A stretch of DNA of 64,000 nucleotides from positions 1-64,000 of the forward strand of contig CAOMRW010000009.1 of assembly GCA_948485625.1 (NCBI GenBank), read 5' to 3'. The notes below the pieces were generated by a model. The model searched no databases, had not been told where the DNA came from, and was given only the letters and a program-made list of their open reading frames with translations. This document shows, in pieces, positions 1 to 9,044 of the stretch. Made by a program: the position numbers and the translations under genes. This DNA is from an uncultured Clostridia bacterium. GTDB lineage: Bacteria; Bacillota; Clostridia; TANB77; CAG-508. Positions within the stretch are counted from its first letter, which is position 1; each line of letters starts with the position of its first letter.

Positions 1-188
1 ATTAAAAGTTAATTTTGAAATTTTTTTATGACATTTTCAAAAGTTATTGACAGCAATTTTATTTAGATTTTTTGAGTTCTTTGTATCAATAGTTACTAGT
101 CACCCTTGAATTTATGGAGTATCTATGTATTTGAGAACACTTTTTATTTTATGTACCAGTATTAGAATTTTAGCTTAAAAATACATAT

Positions 189-223
189 AAACGTCTTCTC
201 TGGTTTCAACCATTAAAGACGTT
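189..223. terminator. hairpin downstream of the DUF362 gene
   Basis: An 8-bp stem (AACGTCTT at 189-196 pairing with AAGACGTT at 216-223) sits just past the stop of the minus-strand gene ending at 259. The plus-strand side is followed by a T-rich stretch, so it could also stop plus-strand transcription entering from the left. The minus-strand U-run is weak. Bases 1-188 are A+T-rich and I see no gene in them. Confidence 0.4.
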
Positions 224-258
224 CTTATTCTTATTTTTTATTTACTGCTTTCTATTCT

Positions 259-1137
259 TTATATGTTTATAATCTCATACTCTTTAGTCCCCATACCTAA
301 AGCTGATGCTGAATCTATTGTATGAGTACCATGTTTTGAATCAATTCTTTCTAATAAATGTTCTCTTCCTGGATCATTTGAATTCTTTACTAAATCTATA
401 CAAGCTTGGTCTATTGCAACTGGGTCTAAAGAAGCTAATATTCCAATATCTTCCATACAAGGATCTTCTGCTGGACTACAACAATCACAGTCAACACTCA
501 TATTACACATAACATTTATATAAACGATATTTCCATTAAATTTTTCTGTAACACTACTAGCACTATCTGCCATAGCTTCTAAGAATTTTAATTGATCTAC
601 CCTAAACATATCTTCAAAACTTCCATTTTCTTTACCTACACAATGTATATATCTTTTTCCTTTTCCAGAAGCTACTCCAATTGATAATTGTTTTAATGCT
701 CCACCATATCCGCCCATTGGATGTCCTTTAAAATGAGATAATACTAACATAGAATCATAATTATCAATATTTTTTCCTACATAATTTTTCTTAATAACTC
801 TTCCATTTGGAATTTCTAATATTTTATCTTCACCCTCAGCATCCATAATATCTACATCGAAATATTCTGTCCATCCATGTTCTTTCATTAGTTCTTTATG
901 TTTTTCTGTTGTATCTCTAGCACCATCATAAGCAGTATTACATTCTACAACTGTTCCATTAACATATTCTACAATCTTCTTTACCATTTCTGGTCTAATA
1001 TAATTTTGATTTCCTTTTTCTCCTGAATGTAATTTAACAGCAACTCTTCCTGTTAATTTTTTTCCAAGTGCTTCATATATTTTAACAATATTTTCTGGAG
1101 TTATCTCCTTTATAAAATATACTTTTGATTTTTCCAT
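259..1137 (-). CDS. DUF362 domain-containing protein
   Basis: A 292-aa protein of the DUF362 family, a group often linked to iron-sulfur or ferredoxin-type proteins but with no settled reaction. The family glycine-rich segment HFKGHPMGGYGGALK is near residue 135. A Cys cluster (CDCCSPAEDPC) near residue 217 could bind a metal or Fe-S centre, and the LDPVAIDQACIDL segment is typical of the family. An AAGGAGGG ribosome-binding site lies before the ATG at 1137. It has no signal peptide or membrane segment and appears monocistronic. The family call is firm; the function is not known. Confidence 0.82.
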   Translation of the reverse strand: MEKSKVYFIKEITPENIVKIYEALGKKLTGRVAVKLHSGEKGNQNYIRPEMVKKIVEYVNGTVVECNTAYDGARDTTEKHKELMKEHGWTEYFDVDIMDAEGEDKILEIPNGRVIKKNYVGKNIDNYDSMLVLSHFKGHPMGGYGGALKQLSIGVASGKGKRYIHCVGKENGSFEDMFRVDQLKFLEAMADSASSVTEKFNGNIVYINVMCNMSVDCDCCSPAEDPCMEDIGILASLDPVAIDQACIDLVKNSNDPGREHLLERIDSKHGTHTIDSASALGMGTKEYEIINI

Positions 1138-1261
1138 TTTTATCCCTCCTTATATATGTTATATTTTATCACATATATATTATATATTGTCAATAATTTT
1201 TTAGCTACCCAAGAATTTCTTACATCAACACTATACCTTAAGAAGTTTTTTAATCTTTTCA

Positions 1262-1290
1262 TTGACTTCGTTTCCATAAAATGCTATACT
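1262..1290 (+). promoter_or_regulatory. sigma-70 type promoter of nadK
   Basis: TTGACT (1262-1267) and TATACT (1285-1290) are separated by exactly 17 bp, about 65 bp upstream of the nadK start. The upstream minus-strand gene is divergent, so nadK needs its own promoter. Confidence 0.7.
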
Positions 1291-1354
1291 TCAAGTATTA
1301 TTAAATGCATGTAACTATAAATATAAAATTTTATATTATAAAGGAGATGCTATC

Positions 1355-2185
1355 ATGAAAAATAATATTAAAACATTTACACTTTTTGTACGGCCAGATG
1401 AAAACAGCAAACAAATAGCAAACTCAATTCGGCTTTTAAACAATTGTGCTATGCAAGCTTTAAAAGAAACCGATAATGGTGATTTAATTATTGCTATTGG
1501 TGGTGATGGAACCTTTATTGACTCTGTCACTTCTACAAACTTTGATAAATCAAAAATCTATGCAGGAATTCACACTGGTACACTAGGATTTCTTCAAAAT
1601 TTATCAGCTACTGAGATATTTACTCTTATCAAATATCTTAGTTATGAAAAAGAAATACCAACAAGAAAAGTATTAGTTTCTTCTATAACAGTATACTTAA
1701 CTAATGGCAAATCCCTCCACTATTACTCATTAAACGAAGTTTTAGTTGTTGGGTTTAACTATTCAAAAATTTCATTTGCAGAATATATCAATGGAGAACT
1801 TTTACAAAATGTATCTGGAAATGGAATAGTTATTGCTACAAACACTGGAGACACAGCATATTCTATGAATTCTGGAGGGGCAATTGATTTTAGTAATAAT
1901 TATCAGCTTGTTTGTACATTAGAAACACCTATACTAAATGCAGCCTACGAGCGATTTATTACAAATCCAATTATTTGCTCTCAAGTTTCTATTATTCCTA
2001 AACAGCCTTCTAAAGTTAGCATTATTATTGATGGAATTACAAAAAAGATTAATCCTAGACATATTAAAAGTATTCATGTTTCAATGTTAGATGGCTCAAA
2101 CTATATTAATAAGTTTGAATTAGAAAACTACTCAAAAGCCAATATTATTCGTAAGAAAATTTTAGGATACGATTTTTTTGAGTAA
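1355..2185 (+). CDS. nadK: NAD kinase
   Basis: Phosphorylates NAD to NADP with ATP (or polyphosphate) in the cytoplasm. The diagnostic GGDGTFI motif is near residue 50, followed by GIHTGTLGFL and the NAD-binding NTGDTAYSMNSGGAI segment near residue 168, where many NadK proteins have PTGSTAY. The 276-aa length is normal. The ATG at 1355 follows AAGGAG, and a consensus-like promoter lies at 1262-1290. Codon use differs from the minus-strand neighbours: it contains two in-frame CGG codons plus CGA and CGT, whereas neighbours mostly use AGA. Recent acquisition is possible. It is monocistronic and ends in a strong shared terminator. Confidence 0.9.
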   Translation: MKNNIKTFTLFVRPDENSKQIANSIRLLNNCAMQALKETDNGDLIIAIGGDGTFIDSVTSTNFDKSKIYAGIHTGTLGFLQNLSATEIFTLIKYLSYEKEIPTRKVLVSSITVYLTNGKSLHYYSLNEVLVVGFNYSKISFAEYINGELLQNVSGNGIVIATNTGDTAYSMNSGGAIDFSNNYQLVCTLETPILNAAYERFITNPIICSQVSIIPKQPSKVSIIIDGITKKINPRHIKSIHVSMLDGSNYINKFELENYSKANIIRKKILGYDFFE

Positions 2186-2195
2186 AATAATTTAA

Positions 2196-2236
2196 AAAGC
2201 AAAAATCCAATTCTTTTAGAACTGGATTTTTGCTTT
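2196..2236. terminator. bidirectional terminator between nadK and the thioesterase
   Basis: A long stem (AGCAAAAATCCA pairing with TGGATTTTTGCT) carries A and T runs on either side. It lies between convergent genes, so it can stop transcription in both directions. Confidence 0.85.
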
Positions 2237-2276
2237 CTCTGTAACATATAACTATTTTTATTTAAATTATATAATA

Positions 2277-2690
2277 TTACTCTATCACATCTTCAAATTT
2301 TTTATTAAATTCAGGAGCATACTTTTTTAAATTAATTGGTTTTAAATTTTTATCTGTAAAACAATGCTTTGTCTCACCTAAAAGTACAATTTTATCATTT
2401 TTCTTATCTCTAACCTCATATCCTACTGTCATTCTAACACCTGAATATTCTTTTACAAAAACATTAATAAGTATTGTATCATCAAATGTAACATGATATT
2501 TATAAGTACAATTCACCCCTAATACTGGAATTGTTATTCCATTTTCCTCAAAAGTTGAGAATGGTATTCCTATTTTATCCATCCAATAACATCTTGCTTC
2601 TTCTAAAAATCTAATATAGTTTGAATGATGAACAACACCCATCCTATCAGTTTCATAATAATTAATCTTTCTTTCAAAAATAATTCCCAT
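2277..2690 (-). CDS. acyl-CoA thioesterase, YbgC/FadM type hotdog fold
   Basis: A 137-aa single-domain 4HBT (hotdog) protein. The N-terminal YYETDRMGVVHHSNYIRFLEEAR segment has the catalytic Asp of the YbgC/FadM family (YxxTDxxGxVxHxxY). Members hydrolyse acyl-CoA thioesters in the cytoplasm; the substrate cannot be read from sequence. ATG at 2690 follows AAGGA. It lies 14 bp downstream of tcdA on the same strand, so the two are probably co-transcribed. Confidence 0.85.
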   Translation of the reverse strand: MGIIFERKINYYETDRMGVVHHSNYIRFLEEARCYWMDKIGIPFSTFEENGITIPVLGVNCTYKYHVTFDDTILINVFVKEYSGVRMTVGYEVRDKKNDKIVLLGETKHCFTDKNLKPINLKKYAPEFNKKFEDVIE

Positions 2691-2704
2691 AATCCTTACT
2701 TCCT

Positions 2705-3394
2705 CTACTTTATTAAATCTTTTATTACTTCTCCAGCTATAATTAGTCCCGCAACAGATGGAACAAATGATATACTAGCAGGAACTCGTTTTCCATCTAT
2801 ATTGTCATTTCTAATAGGCTCTTCTTTTGAATAGACTACTTTAAGTTTTTTTATCCCTCTATTCTTTAATTCTTTTCTCATAACTTTTGCTAATGGACAT
2901 ACTTGTGTTTTATAAATATCTGCTACTTCAAACTTTGTTGCATCTAATTTATTTCCAGTTCCCATACAAGATATTATAGGAACATTTAATTTATTTGCTC
3001 TTATAACCAACTCAATTTTAGCAGTTACAGTATCTACTGCATCTACAATATAATCTACTGTTTCATCTAAAATCCCTTTACTATCTGGCATAAAAAATTC
3101 TTGAAATATTTCCACATTTGCTTCTGGATTTATTTCTAAAATTCTCTCTTTAGCAACTTGGACTTTAGATTGTCCTACTGTTTTTGTAGTTGCGATTATC
3201 TGTCTATTTAAATTTGTTATATCTACAATATCTTTATCTATTAATATAAATTTTCCTATTCCTACTCTAGCAAGTGCTTCTACTACAAAAGAACCTACTC
3301 CACCAATTCCAAAGATAGCAACTTTAGAATTCTGTAACTTTTTTACATTTTCTTCTCCTATTAATAATTCAGTTCTTGAAAATTGATTTTGCAT
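2705..3394 (-). CDS. tcdA: tRNA threonylcarbamoyladenosine dehydratase
   Basis: A ThiF/E1-like protein of 229 aa that cyclises t6A37 of tRNA to ct6A using ATP. The nucleotide-binding GIGGVGSFVVEALARVGIG is near residues 30-48, followed by IDKDIVDITNLNRQI and YIVDAVDTVTAK, all family hallmarks. The later CMGTGNKLDATKFEV and PLAKVMRKELKNRGI segments match the TcdA/YgdL subgroup rather than MoeB or ThiF. It starts at ATG 3394 behind AGAGGGAGAAG. It is upstream of the thioesterase in a two-gene unit. Confidence 0.88.
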   Translation of the reverse strand: MQNQFSRTELLIGEENVKKLQNSKVAIFGIGGVGSFVVEALARVGIGKFILIDKDIVDITNLNRQIIATTKTVGQSKVQVAKERILEINPEANVEIFQEFFMPDSKGILDETVDYIVDAVDTVTAKIELVIRANKLNVPIISCMGTGNKLDATKFEVADIYKTQVCPLAKVMRKELKNRGIKKLKVVYSKEEPIRNDNIDGKRVPASISFVPSVAGLIIAGEVIKDLIK

Positions 3395-3525
3395 TTTTTC
3401 TTCTCCCTCTAAATTTGATTATATCACTTAAAAATTTATATTTCAACTTAAACAAAAATTTAGTGTAAAATTTTACTTATTTACAATTTAAAATAGTCTA
3501 AAAACAATTTCAGATTGAATAAATA

Positions 3526-3555
3526 TAAAAAGAAAACTCACTCATTATGAGTGAG
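3526..3555 (-). terminator. terminator of the prepilin-like gene
   Basis: An 8-bp perfect stem (CTCACTCA/TGAGTGAG, 3537-3555) on the minus strand is followed by a run of T (3536-3526). It lies about 100 bp past the stop at 3652. Confidence 0.8.
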
Positions 3556-3651
3556 CCCCATTTTCTGGATACCTTTAGAAGTAAGCATAGTTGAAAACTC
3601 CATTATTATGCAAATCCCACTGGGAAGTATAAACCACCATAGCATCATCAA

Positions 3652-5259
3652 TTACATACATGAATCACATCTACCACATCTCTTGCAAACATAGTCTCTA
3701 CCAATAAATGTATAAGCACACTTACTACAATAGCTATAATCAGAACTTACCCCATCCCACAAGCTCATTGCTTGTACTCTGATATGTCCCCATGCATTTT
3801 GAGTTATGTATGTTGATGATAACTGTACTCCACATCTTGAACATTTATGATAATATGAATCTGGTGTTGTACAACTTACATTTGATGCTTTCGAACCTCC
3901 TGTTGTTGGATTATGTCCTAATGCATTTGTACTTTGATATGTTGATGATAACTGTACTCCACATCTTGAACATTTATGATATCTTCTTTCTGGTACTGTA
4001 CATGTTGCATTTGTTTGTATTGTTCCTCCTGTTGTTGCATTATGTCCTAATGCATTTGCACTTTGATATGTAGTTGATAAATTAACTCCACATCTTGAAC
4101 ATTTATGATATCTTCTTTCTGGTACTGTACATGTTGCACTTGTTTGTATTGAGCCTCCTGTTGTTGAATTATGCCCTAATACAGCTATATTAGCACTTTC
4201 TCTTTTATTACATATTTTACAAGTTCTTTCTTTAGTTCCTTCCACTACACATGTTGCATTTTTAGTTATTACATATTCTCCAAAATTATGATTTTGATCT
4301 TTTTTAACAGTTAATACTGATGGCTCTGACTTATTTCCAGCTTTATCATATGTATATGCTGTTATAGTTGTTGTTCCCTCATTTATTATAGAAACTCCAT
4401 CAAATGTCGTTTCTTCTTTGGAAGTATCTCCTGTCAAAACATAAGTTACTCTATCAATTCCACTTATTGTTCCTGTATCATTATCTGGTTTATCTTCACC
4501 TGGTGTTATAGATAATGTTATATTTGAAGCATACCAATCATTATTTCCCATTGTTCCTGATGGAGTTATTGTTGGTGGATTTGGTTCTCCTCTATCTATA
4601 TTATCAATTTTGTATTTCAAATTATTTTTTGTTTGTGCTTCTCCTTTTTTCAGTCTCACATATATCTCTGTATTTTTTTCTATAACAAACTTTTCAGAAT
4701 ATGTTATCCATTTATCTTGGTCAAATGAATATTGAATTATATATTCATCCTTATTTTCTTTCATATTTTCTATTTCAACTTCTACATTTTTATTTGTCCA
4801 CTCTGATGGTGTATTTCTTATAACTATATCACTTTCTACTATTTCCTCTATTTCAATTAATTCTTTACTTTCACTTCCATTTCCGGTTTCACCATCTTCT
4901 ATTACAAATATATAATCTTCTTTTGTTTTTATTATTAACTTTTCTTTATCATCTTCCTGTTCTATCTTCATTTCTGAACCATCAAATATTTTATCTTTTT
5001 CCAACTTTTCCTTTACATTTTTAAGGAATTCACCTGTGCTTATATCTTTATCCATTCTATTCAAGTTTTCATCTATTAATACTAAATTTATAGTTTCTTG
5101 ATATGTAGCTTTCTCATATTTTTCTCTTGATGTTCTAGCTTTTGTTAATAAGCCATTTTCTCCTACTAAACTAGCTATAGATATCCCTGCCAAAATTAGC
5201 AAAATTACTATTGCTATTACTAATGTTATTAGTGTTATTCCTTTATTTTGTGTTTTCAT
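3652..5259 (-). CDS. prepilin-like anchored surface protein with Cys-rich tandem repeats
   Basis: A 535-aa protein starting at ATG 5259 behind AAAGGAGG; a longer reading to 5286 has no ribosome-binding site. Residues 1-40 look like a class III (prepilin) signal: a short basic head, G-ITLITLVIAIVILLILAG, then a 20-residue membrane helix. The Glu5 of classical pilins is missing. The middle holds an Ig-like/surface-protein region. The C-terminal third has about three tandem repeats with YHKCSRCGV and GHN-TTGG motifs (roughly 3800-4190), then paired CxxC motifs to the last residues (CKRCGRCDSCM). The CxxC pairs suggest metal-binding knuckles. It is probably a surface-exposed protein; its exact role is unknown. 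A second protein with the same anchor lies at 52171-54168. Confidence 0.7.
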   Translation of the reverse strand: MKTQNKGITLITLVIAIVILLILAGISIASLVGENGLLTKARTSREKYEKATYQETINLVLIDENLNRMDKDISTGEFLKNVKEKLEKDKIFDGSEMKIEQEDDKEKLIIKTKEDYIFVIEDGETGNGSESKELIEIEEIVESDIVIRNTPSEWTNKNVEVEIENMKENKDEYIIQYSFDQDKWITYSEKFVIEKNTEIYVRLKKGEAQTKNNLKYKIDNIDRGEPNPPTITPSGTMGNNDWYASNITLSITPGEDKPDNDTGTISGIDRVTYVLTGDTSKEETTFDGVSIINEGTTTITAYTYDKAGNKSEPSVLTVKKDQNHNFGEYVITKNATCVVEGTKERTCKICNKRESANIAVLGHNSTTGGSIQTSATCTVPERRYHKCSRCGVNLSTTYQSANALGHNATTGGTIQTNATCTVPERRYHKCSRCGVQLSSTYQSTNALGHNPTTGGSKASNVSCTTPDSYYHKCSRCGVQLSSTYITQNAWGHIRVQAMSLWDGVSSDYSYCSKCAYTFIGRDYVCKRCGRCDSCM

Positions 5260-5405
5260 ATTTTTCCTCCTTTGTTTTTCTACCATTTATTATACTTTTT
5301 GATATTTTTCAACACAATAAAAATAATTATTTTCTGTAATATCTTTTTTACATAAAACTGTAGAATAACTTTTGGACACAAAATTAAAAACAAATAAAAC
5401 ATTAC

Positions 5406-5615
5406 TTACTTCACAATTACATTAAAGCCCGCTTCTTCAATCACTTCTCTAATTATATTATCATCAATTTCTCTACTTGACTCTATCACAACACTTTTAC
5501 TTTCTAAATCAACCTCAACATTTGTAACGCTTTCTATATTTCCTAAAACTTTTTCAACAGTCATTTTACAATGATTACATTGCATCCCCTCAACAATAAT
5601 TGTTTTTGTATTCAT
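5406..5615 (-). CDS. possible nested CopZ-like copper chaperone (internal start in copA)
   Basis: The last 69 codons of copA form a complete HMA domain with the CxxC copper site (QCNHC). Directly before the Met that opens it lies GAGGAGG (5624-5630 on this strand), with an 8-nt spacer to ATG at 5615: a textbook ribosome-binding site inside the gene. A free CopZ-like chaperone could therefore be made by internal initiation in the same frame. It could also be a scar of a former copA-copZ gene fusion. Expression is inference. Confidence 0.45.
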   Translation of the reverse strand: MNTKTIIVEGMQCNHCKMTVEKVLGNIESVTNVEVDLESKSVVIESSREIDDNIIREVIEEAGFNVIVK

Positions 5616-7991
5616 TTTAATTTCCTCCTCATCAATATTTTTATATTCTGAATCTGTATTTTGTCTTTCATCACTATATAAATCTAATTTAAATTTAGAC
5701 TTAAATCTTTTTAATCTCAAAGCATTTGTAACAACACATACAGAACTCAAACTCATAGCAGCCGCACCTATCATAGGACTCAATTTAAATCCAAAACTCA
5801 TATAAAACATTCCAGCAGATACTGGTATTCCTATACAATTATAGAAAAATGCCCAAAATAAATTCATTTTTATATTTCTTACAACAGCCTTACCTAAATC
5901 AATTGCAGTAACTACATCTAATAAACTATTTTTCATTAAAACAATATCTGCTGACTCTATAGCAATATCTGTCCCAGAACCTATTGCTATACCAACATCT
6001 GATTTAGAAATAGCTGGACTATCATTAATTCCATCACCCACAAATACTACTTTTTTTCCTTGCATTTGTAATTTCGAAACTTCTTTTTCTTTATCTTGTG
6101 GCAATACTTCTGAAATAATTATATTTATTCCTAATTTTTTTCCAATTTGTTCTGCTACTATCTTATTATCTCCAGTTATCATTACAACATCTATATTTCT
6201 CGATTTCATCTCTTGAATTGCTTGTATACTTGTATTTTTTATTGTATCTGCAACAGCAATAATTCCAATAATCTCATTACTATTTGCAAAATATAATACT
6301 GTGTTTCCTTGATTTAAAAATTCTTCACTCTTCAAATCTATCATTTTTGTATTAATGTTATTTTCTTTCATAAATGAAATATTACCACCTATATAGTTCA
6401 TTCCATCTATTTTTCCTTTTACACCTCTTCCAGAAATAGCAACAAACTCACTTACTTCTAATAAGTCTATCTTATCTTCTTTTATCTTTTCCATTATTGC
6501 ATCTGCTAATGGATGTTCTGAATTTTTTTCAAGAGTACCTGCAATCTTTAATAACTCTCTTTCTTCTATTAAACTTACAATATCTATAACCTTAGGTCTT
6601 CCTTCAGTTACTGTTCCTGTCTTATCTAAAACAATTGTATCAATAGAATGTAATAATTCCAAACTTTCTGCCGATTTTATTAATATTCCTTTTTCTGCTC
6701 CTTTTCCTGTTCCAACCATAATAGCTACTGGTGTTGCTAATCCTAACGCACATGGACAAGATATTACTAAAACAGCTATTCCTATACTTAAAGCAAATTC
6801 AAAACTTTGACCTTGTAATAGCCAAAATATTGTAGCTAAAATTGCAATTCCTATAACACAAGGTACAAATATTCCACTTACTTTATCAGCCAATCTTGCT
6901 ATTGGAGCCTTTGAATTACTTGCTTCCTCTACTAGTTTTATAATCTGTGAAAGTGTTGTATCATTTCCAACCTTTGTAGCTTTTATTTTCAAATATCCAT
7001 TTTTATTAATTGTTCCTGATACAACTGAATCTCCTACTGTTTTTTCTACTGGAATACTTTCCCCTGTTATACTAGATTGGTCAATAGATGAATCTCCACT
7101 AATTATGATTCCATCTACTCCAATACTTTCACCTGGTTTTATAATAATTATATCTCCTATAACTATTTCATCTAAGTTTATTTCAGATTCTTTTCCATCT
7201 CTTAAAACTATTGCTGTTTTAGGAGCTAAATTTATCAATTTACTTATAGCATCACTTGTCTTTCCTTTTGATTTTGTTTCTAAATATTTTCCTACTGTTA
7301 TTAATGTTAATATTGTCCCTGCTGATTCAAAATAAATATCCATTGAATATTTCTGAACAATATCAATTTGATTATGCCCTAACCCATATCCAATCATAAA
7401 AATTGCAAATATACCATAAAATATTGCAGCTCCACTTCCAATTGCTATCAAGGAATCCATATTAGGGCTTAATTTAAATAATCTTTTAAAACCAACTATA
7501 AAATAATTTCTATTTACATACACAATTGGTAATAATAGTAAAAATTGTGTAAGCCCAAAAGTAATTGCATTTTCATTTCCATGAAATAGTGTATTTACAA
7601 ATTGTGGTATTTGTAATCCAAACCATTCATAAAACATATGATACATTGCAATATACATTAATGGAATTAGAAAAGATATTGAAATTATTAGTCTTTTTTT
7701 CATTGATTTTATAATTTCACTATTATCAACCTTTTTTTCATTTTTATTTTTTATATTTCTATTTTCTTCTATAACACTTGCTCCATATCCTGCATCAGCT
7801 ACTGCTTTTATTATTTTTTCATTATTTAACTTATCTTTGTCATATTCTACTACCATATTATTTGATAACAAATTTACATTTACACATTTTATCCCATCTA
7901 ACTTATTTACAGCTTTTTCTACATGAGAAGAACAACTACTACATGTCATTCCTTTTATATCAAATTTCTCTTTTTCCACTCTCTTTTTCAT
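5406..7991 (-). CDS. copA: copper-translocating P1B-type ATPase with N- and C-terminal HMA domains
   Basis: Exports Cu(I) across the membrane using ATP. Visible in order are an N-terminal HMA domain (GMTCSSCSSHVEK, residue ~14), eight membrane segments, the actuator SITGESIPV, the CPC metal site (SCPCALGLATPVA), the phosphorylated Asp in DKTGTVTEG, and the hinge VGDGINDSPA. After the last membrane helix comes a C-terminal HMA domain (GMQCNHCKMTVEK), an uncommon place. An in-frame ATG at 5615 with a perfect ribosome-binding site may also make this domain alone. The start at 7991 lies only one base after GGAG, so the start is less certain. It is 8 bp behind csoR in one operon. Confidence 0.92.
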   Translation of the reverse strand: MKKRVEKEKFDIKGMTCSSCSSHVEKAVNKLDGIKCVNVNLLSNNMVVEYDKDKLNNEKIIKAVADAGYGASVIEENRNIKNKNEKKVDNSEIIKSMKKRLIISISFLIPLMYIAMYHMFYEWFGLQIPQFVNTLFHGNENAITFGLTQFLLLLPIVYVNRNYFIVGFKRLFKLSPNMDSLIAIGSGAAIFYGIFAIFMIGYGLGHNQIDIVQKYSMDIYFESAGTILTLITVGKYLETKSKGKTSDAISKLINLAPKTAIVLRDGKESEINLDEIVIGDIIIIKPGESIGVDGIIISGDSSIDQSSITGESIPVEKTVGDSVVSGTINKNGYLKIKATKVGNDTTLSQIIKLVEEASNSKAPIARLADKVSGIFVPCVIGIAILATIFWLLQGQSFEFALSIGIAVLVISCPCALGLATPVAIMVGTGKGAEKGILIKSAESLELLHSIDTIVLDKTGTVTEGRPKVIDIVSLIEERELLKIAGTLEKNSEHPLADAIMEKIKEDKIDLLEVSEFVAISGRGVKGKIDGMNYIGGNISFMKENNINTKMIDLKSEEFLNQGNTVLYFANSNEIIGIIAVADTIKNTSIQAIQEMKSRNIDVVMITGDNKIVAEQIGKKLGINIIISEVLPQDKEKEVSKLQMQGKKVVFVGDGINDSPAISKSDVGIAIGSGTDIAIESADIVLMKNSLLDVVTAIDLGKAVVRNIKMNLFWAFFYNCIGIPVSAGMFYMSFGFKLSPMIGAAAMSLSSVCVVTNALRLKRFKSKFKLDLYSDERQNTDSEYKNIDEEEIKMNTKTIIVEGMQCNHCKMTVEKVLGNIESVTNVEVDLESKSVVIESSREIDDNIIREVIEEAGFNVIVK

Positions 7992-7998
7992 TCTCCTT

Positions 7999-8313
7999 TC
8001 ATTGTAATTTTTTTATTATTTGTATAACATCATCTAGTATATCCATATTTCCTTTTTGTATATTAGTTGCAACACAAGTCTTCAAATGACTTTCTAGTAT
8101 ATTATTGCCTAAGCTTTTTAATGCCTTATTCACTGCTGATACTTGTATCAATACATCATCACAATATCTATCCTCTAGAATCATTTGCTTAATTCCTCTT
8201 ATTTGCCCCTCTATTATATTTAGTCGCTTTATTAAATCTTTTTTGTTTTCATCTGTTCTATATGTACTTTTTTCTACTTGTTCACTACATTTATCACATT
8301 TTGTTTCTTTCAT
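7999..8313 (-). CDS. csoR: CsoR-type copper-sensing repressor
   Basis: A DUF156-family repressor (104 aa) that lets go of DNA on binding Cu(I). The copper triad is visible: Cys in RYCDDVL, then His and Cys in ESHLKTC. A further CDKC lies near the N terminus. The start is set at ATG 8313 with AGAGGTG upstream. An ATG at 8334 would overlap the -10 box of the promoter and so cannot be used from it. It is first gene of the csoR-copA operon and autoregulated through the box at 8338-8354. Confidence 0.9.
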   Translation of the reverse strand: MKETKCDKCSEQVEKSTYRTDENKKDLIKRLNIIEGQIRGIKQMILEDRYCDDVLIQVSAVNKALKSLGNNILESHLKTCVATNIQKGNMDILDDVIQIIKKLQ

Positions 8314-8332
8314 CTCTTCACCTCTGCCATAC

Positions 8333-8361
8333 ATTATATACCCCTATAGGGTATTTGTCAA
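8333..8361 (-). promoter_or_regulatory. csoR-copA promoter with embedded CsoR operator
   Basis: On the minus strand TTGACA (8361-8356) and TATAAT (8338-8333) are both perfect and 17 bp apart. The spacer is filled by the inverted repeat ATACCC-CTATA-GGGTAT (8338-8354), which matches the known TACCC/GGGTA pattern of CsoR sites. CsoR bound here would cover the polymerase site, so copper should induce the operon. Confidence 0.9.
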
Positions 8362-8371
8362 TACTTAAAAT

Positions 8372-8400
8372 TTGACTTTTTATGTAAATCATTATATAAT
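8372..8400 (+). promoter_or_regulatory. promoter of the 8448 gene
   Basis: TTGACT (8372-8377), a 17-bp spacer and TATAAT (8395-8400), 48 bp before the start. It is divergent from, and close to, the csoR promoter. Confidence 0.75.
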
Positions 8401-8447
8401 ATTCCCAGTACATTAACATATTATCATTGTTTTAGGAGGTAGACACC

Positions 8448-8858
8448 ATGTCATCAAATTACAAAAGTTCTTCAATTCCCAGTAAAAAATTACTACTTAT
8501 ATTGTGTGCATTTTTGATCTTTTGTTTACTAGGGTATTGTACACATTGTTTTTCACATACCAGTTCAAATGAGGCTTCTTATACTGCTACAGTAACAAAA
8601 TTGGTAGTTAAAAACTATGACAATGCATCTAAATTTCTAGTCTATGTAAGATTAGTTGATACTGGTGAAATTCATGTATTACAGATTACAGATTCATTCT
8701 CCAATTGGCTCTTTGACTCTTCAAAACTGTATGACTCTATTGAAGTAGATAAAACCTATATTTTTACTGTATATGGGTATAAAAACAAAATTCTTAGTGA
8801 ATATGAAAATATCTTATCAATAGAGGAAGTATCTTCACCACAAGAAGAACAGCAGTAA
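8448..8858 (+). CDS. small membrane-anchored protein of unknown function
   Basis: A 136-aa protein I do not recognise. A short N-terminal tail is followed by one hydrophobic helix (about residues 15-31, LLLILCAFLIFCLLGY), which acts as a signal anchor or lipoprotein-like leader; three Cys lie near it. The rest is predicted extracellular and beta-rich. ATG follows AGGAGGT, with a strong promoter at 8372-8400 and a terminator at 8904-8945, so it is a complete single-gene unit. Its position opposite csoR-copA does not by itself prove a copper role. Confidence 0.7.
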   Translation: MSSNYKSSSIPSKKLLLILCAFLIFCLLGYCTHCFSHTSSNEASYTATVTKLVVKNYDNASKFLVYVRLVDTGEIHVLQITDSFSNWLFDSSKLYDSIEVDKTYIFTVYGYKNKILSEYENILSIEEVSSPQEEQQ

Positions 8859-8903
8859 TTGTTACCTACCATGAAATCAATTTATTTGGTTTCAGTACAC
8901 ATG

Positions 8904-8945
8904 AAAACGAGATAAAAGATTTATTCTTTTATCTCGTTTCTATTT
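8904..8945 (+). terminator. terminator of the 8448 gene
   Basis: A strong stem, AACGAGATAAAAGA pairing with TCTTTTATCTCGTT, followed by TCTATTTTAT. Confidence 0.85.
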
Positions 8946-8963
8946 TATATAAAATTCTATTCA

Positions 8964-8992
8964 TTGACACAGATTACATAAAGTGCTATAAT
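8964..8992 (+). promoter_or_regulatory. promoter of the 9045 nucleotidyltransferase gene
   Basis: TTGACA (8964-8969) and TATAAT (8987-8992) are perfect consensus boxes, 17 bp apart. Confidence 0.85.
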
Positions 8993-9044
8993 TTTCTTGT
9001 TACAATTTAATATATCATTTTTAACATTATAAGGAGGACAATAT

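Noticed and set aside
3575..3661. 28-codon frame (MYVIDDAMVVYTSQWDLHNN start) overlapping the end of the prepilin-like gene
   Set aside because: It looks protein-like but has no ribosome-binding site and a stop directly upstream; it could be an old out-of-frame C terminus, not a gene.
8314..8334. Longer csoR start at 8334
   Set aside because: It would place the start codon inside the -10 box of the operon promoter; ATG 8313 has the ribosome-binding site.
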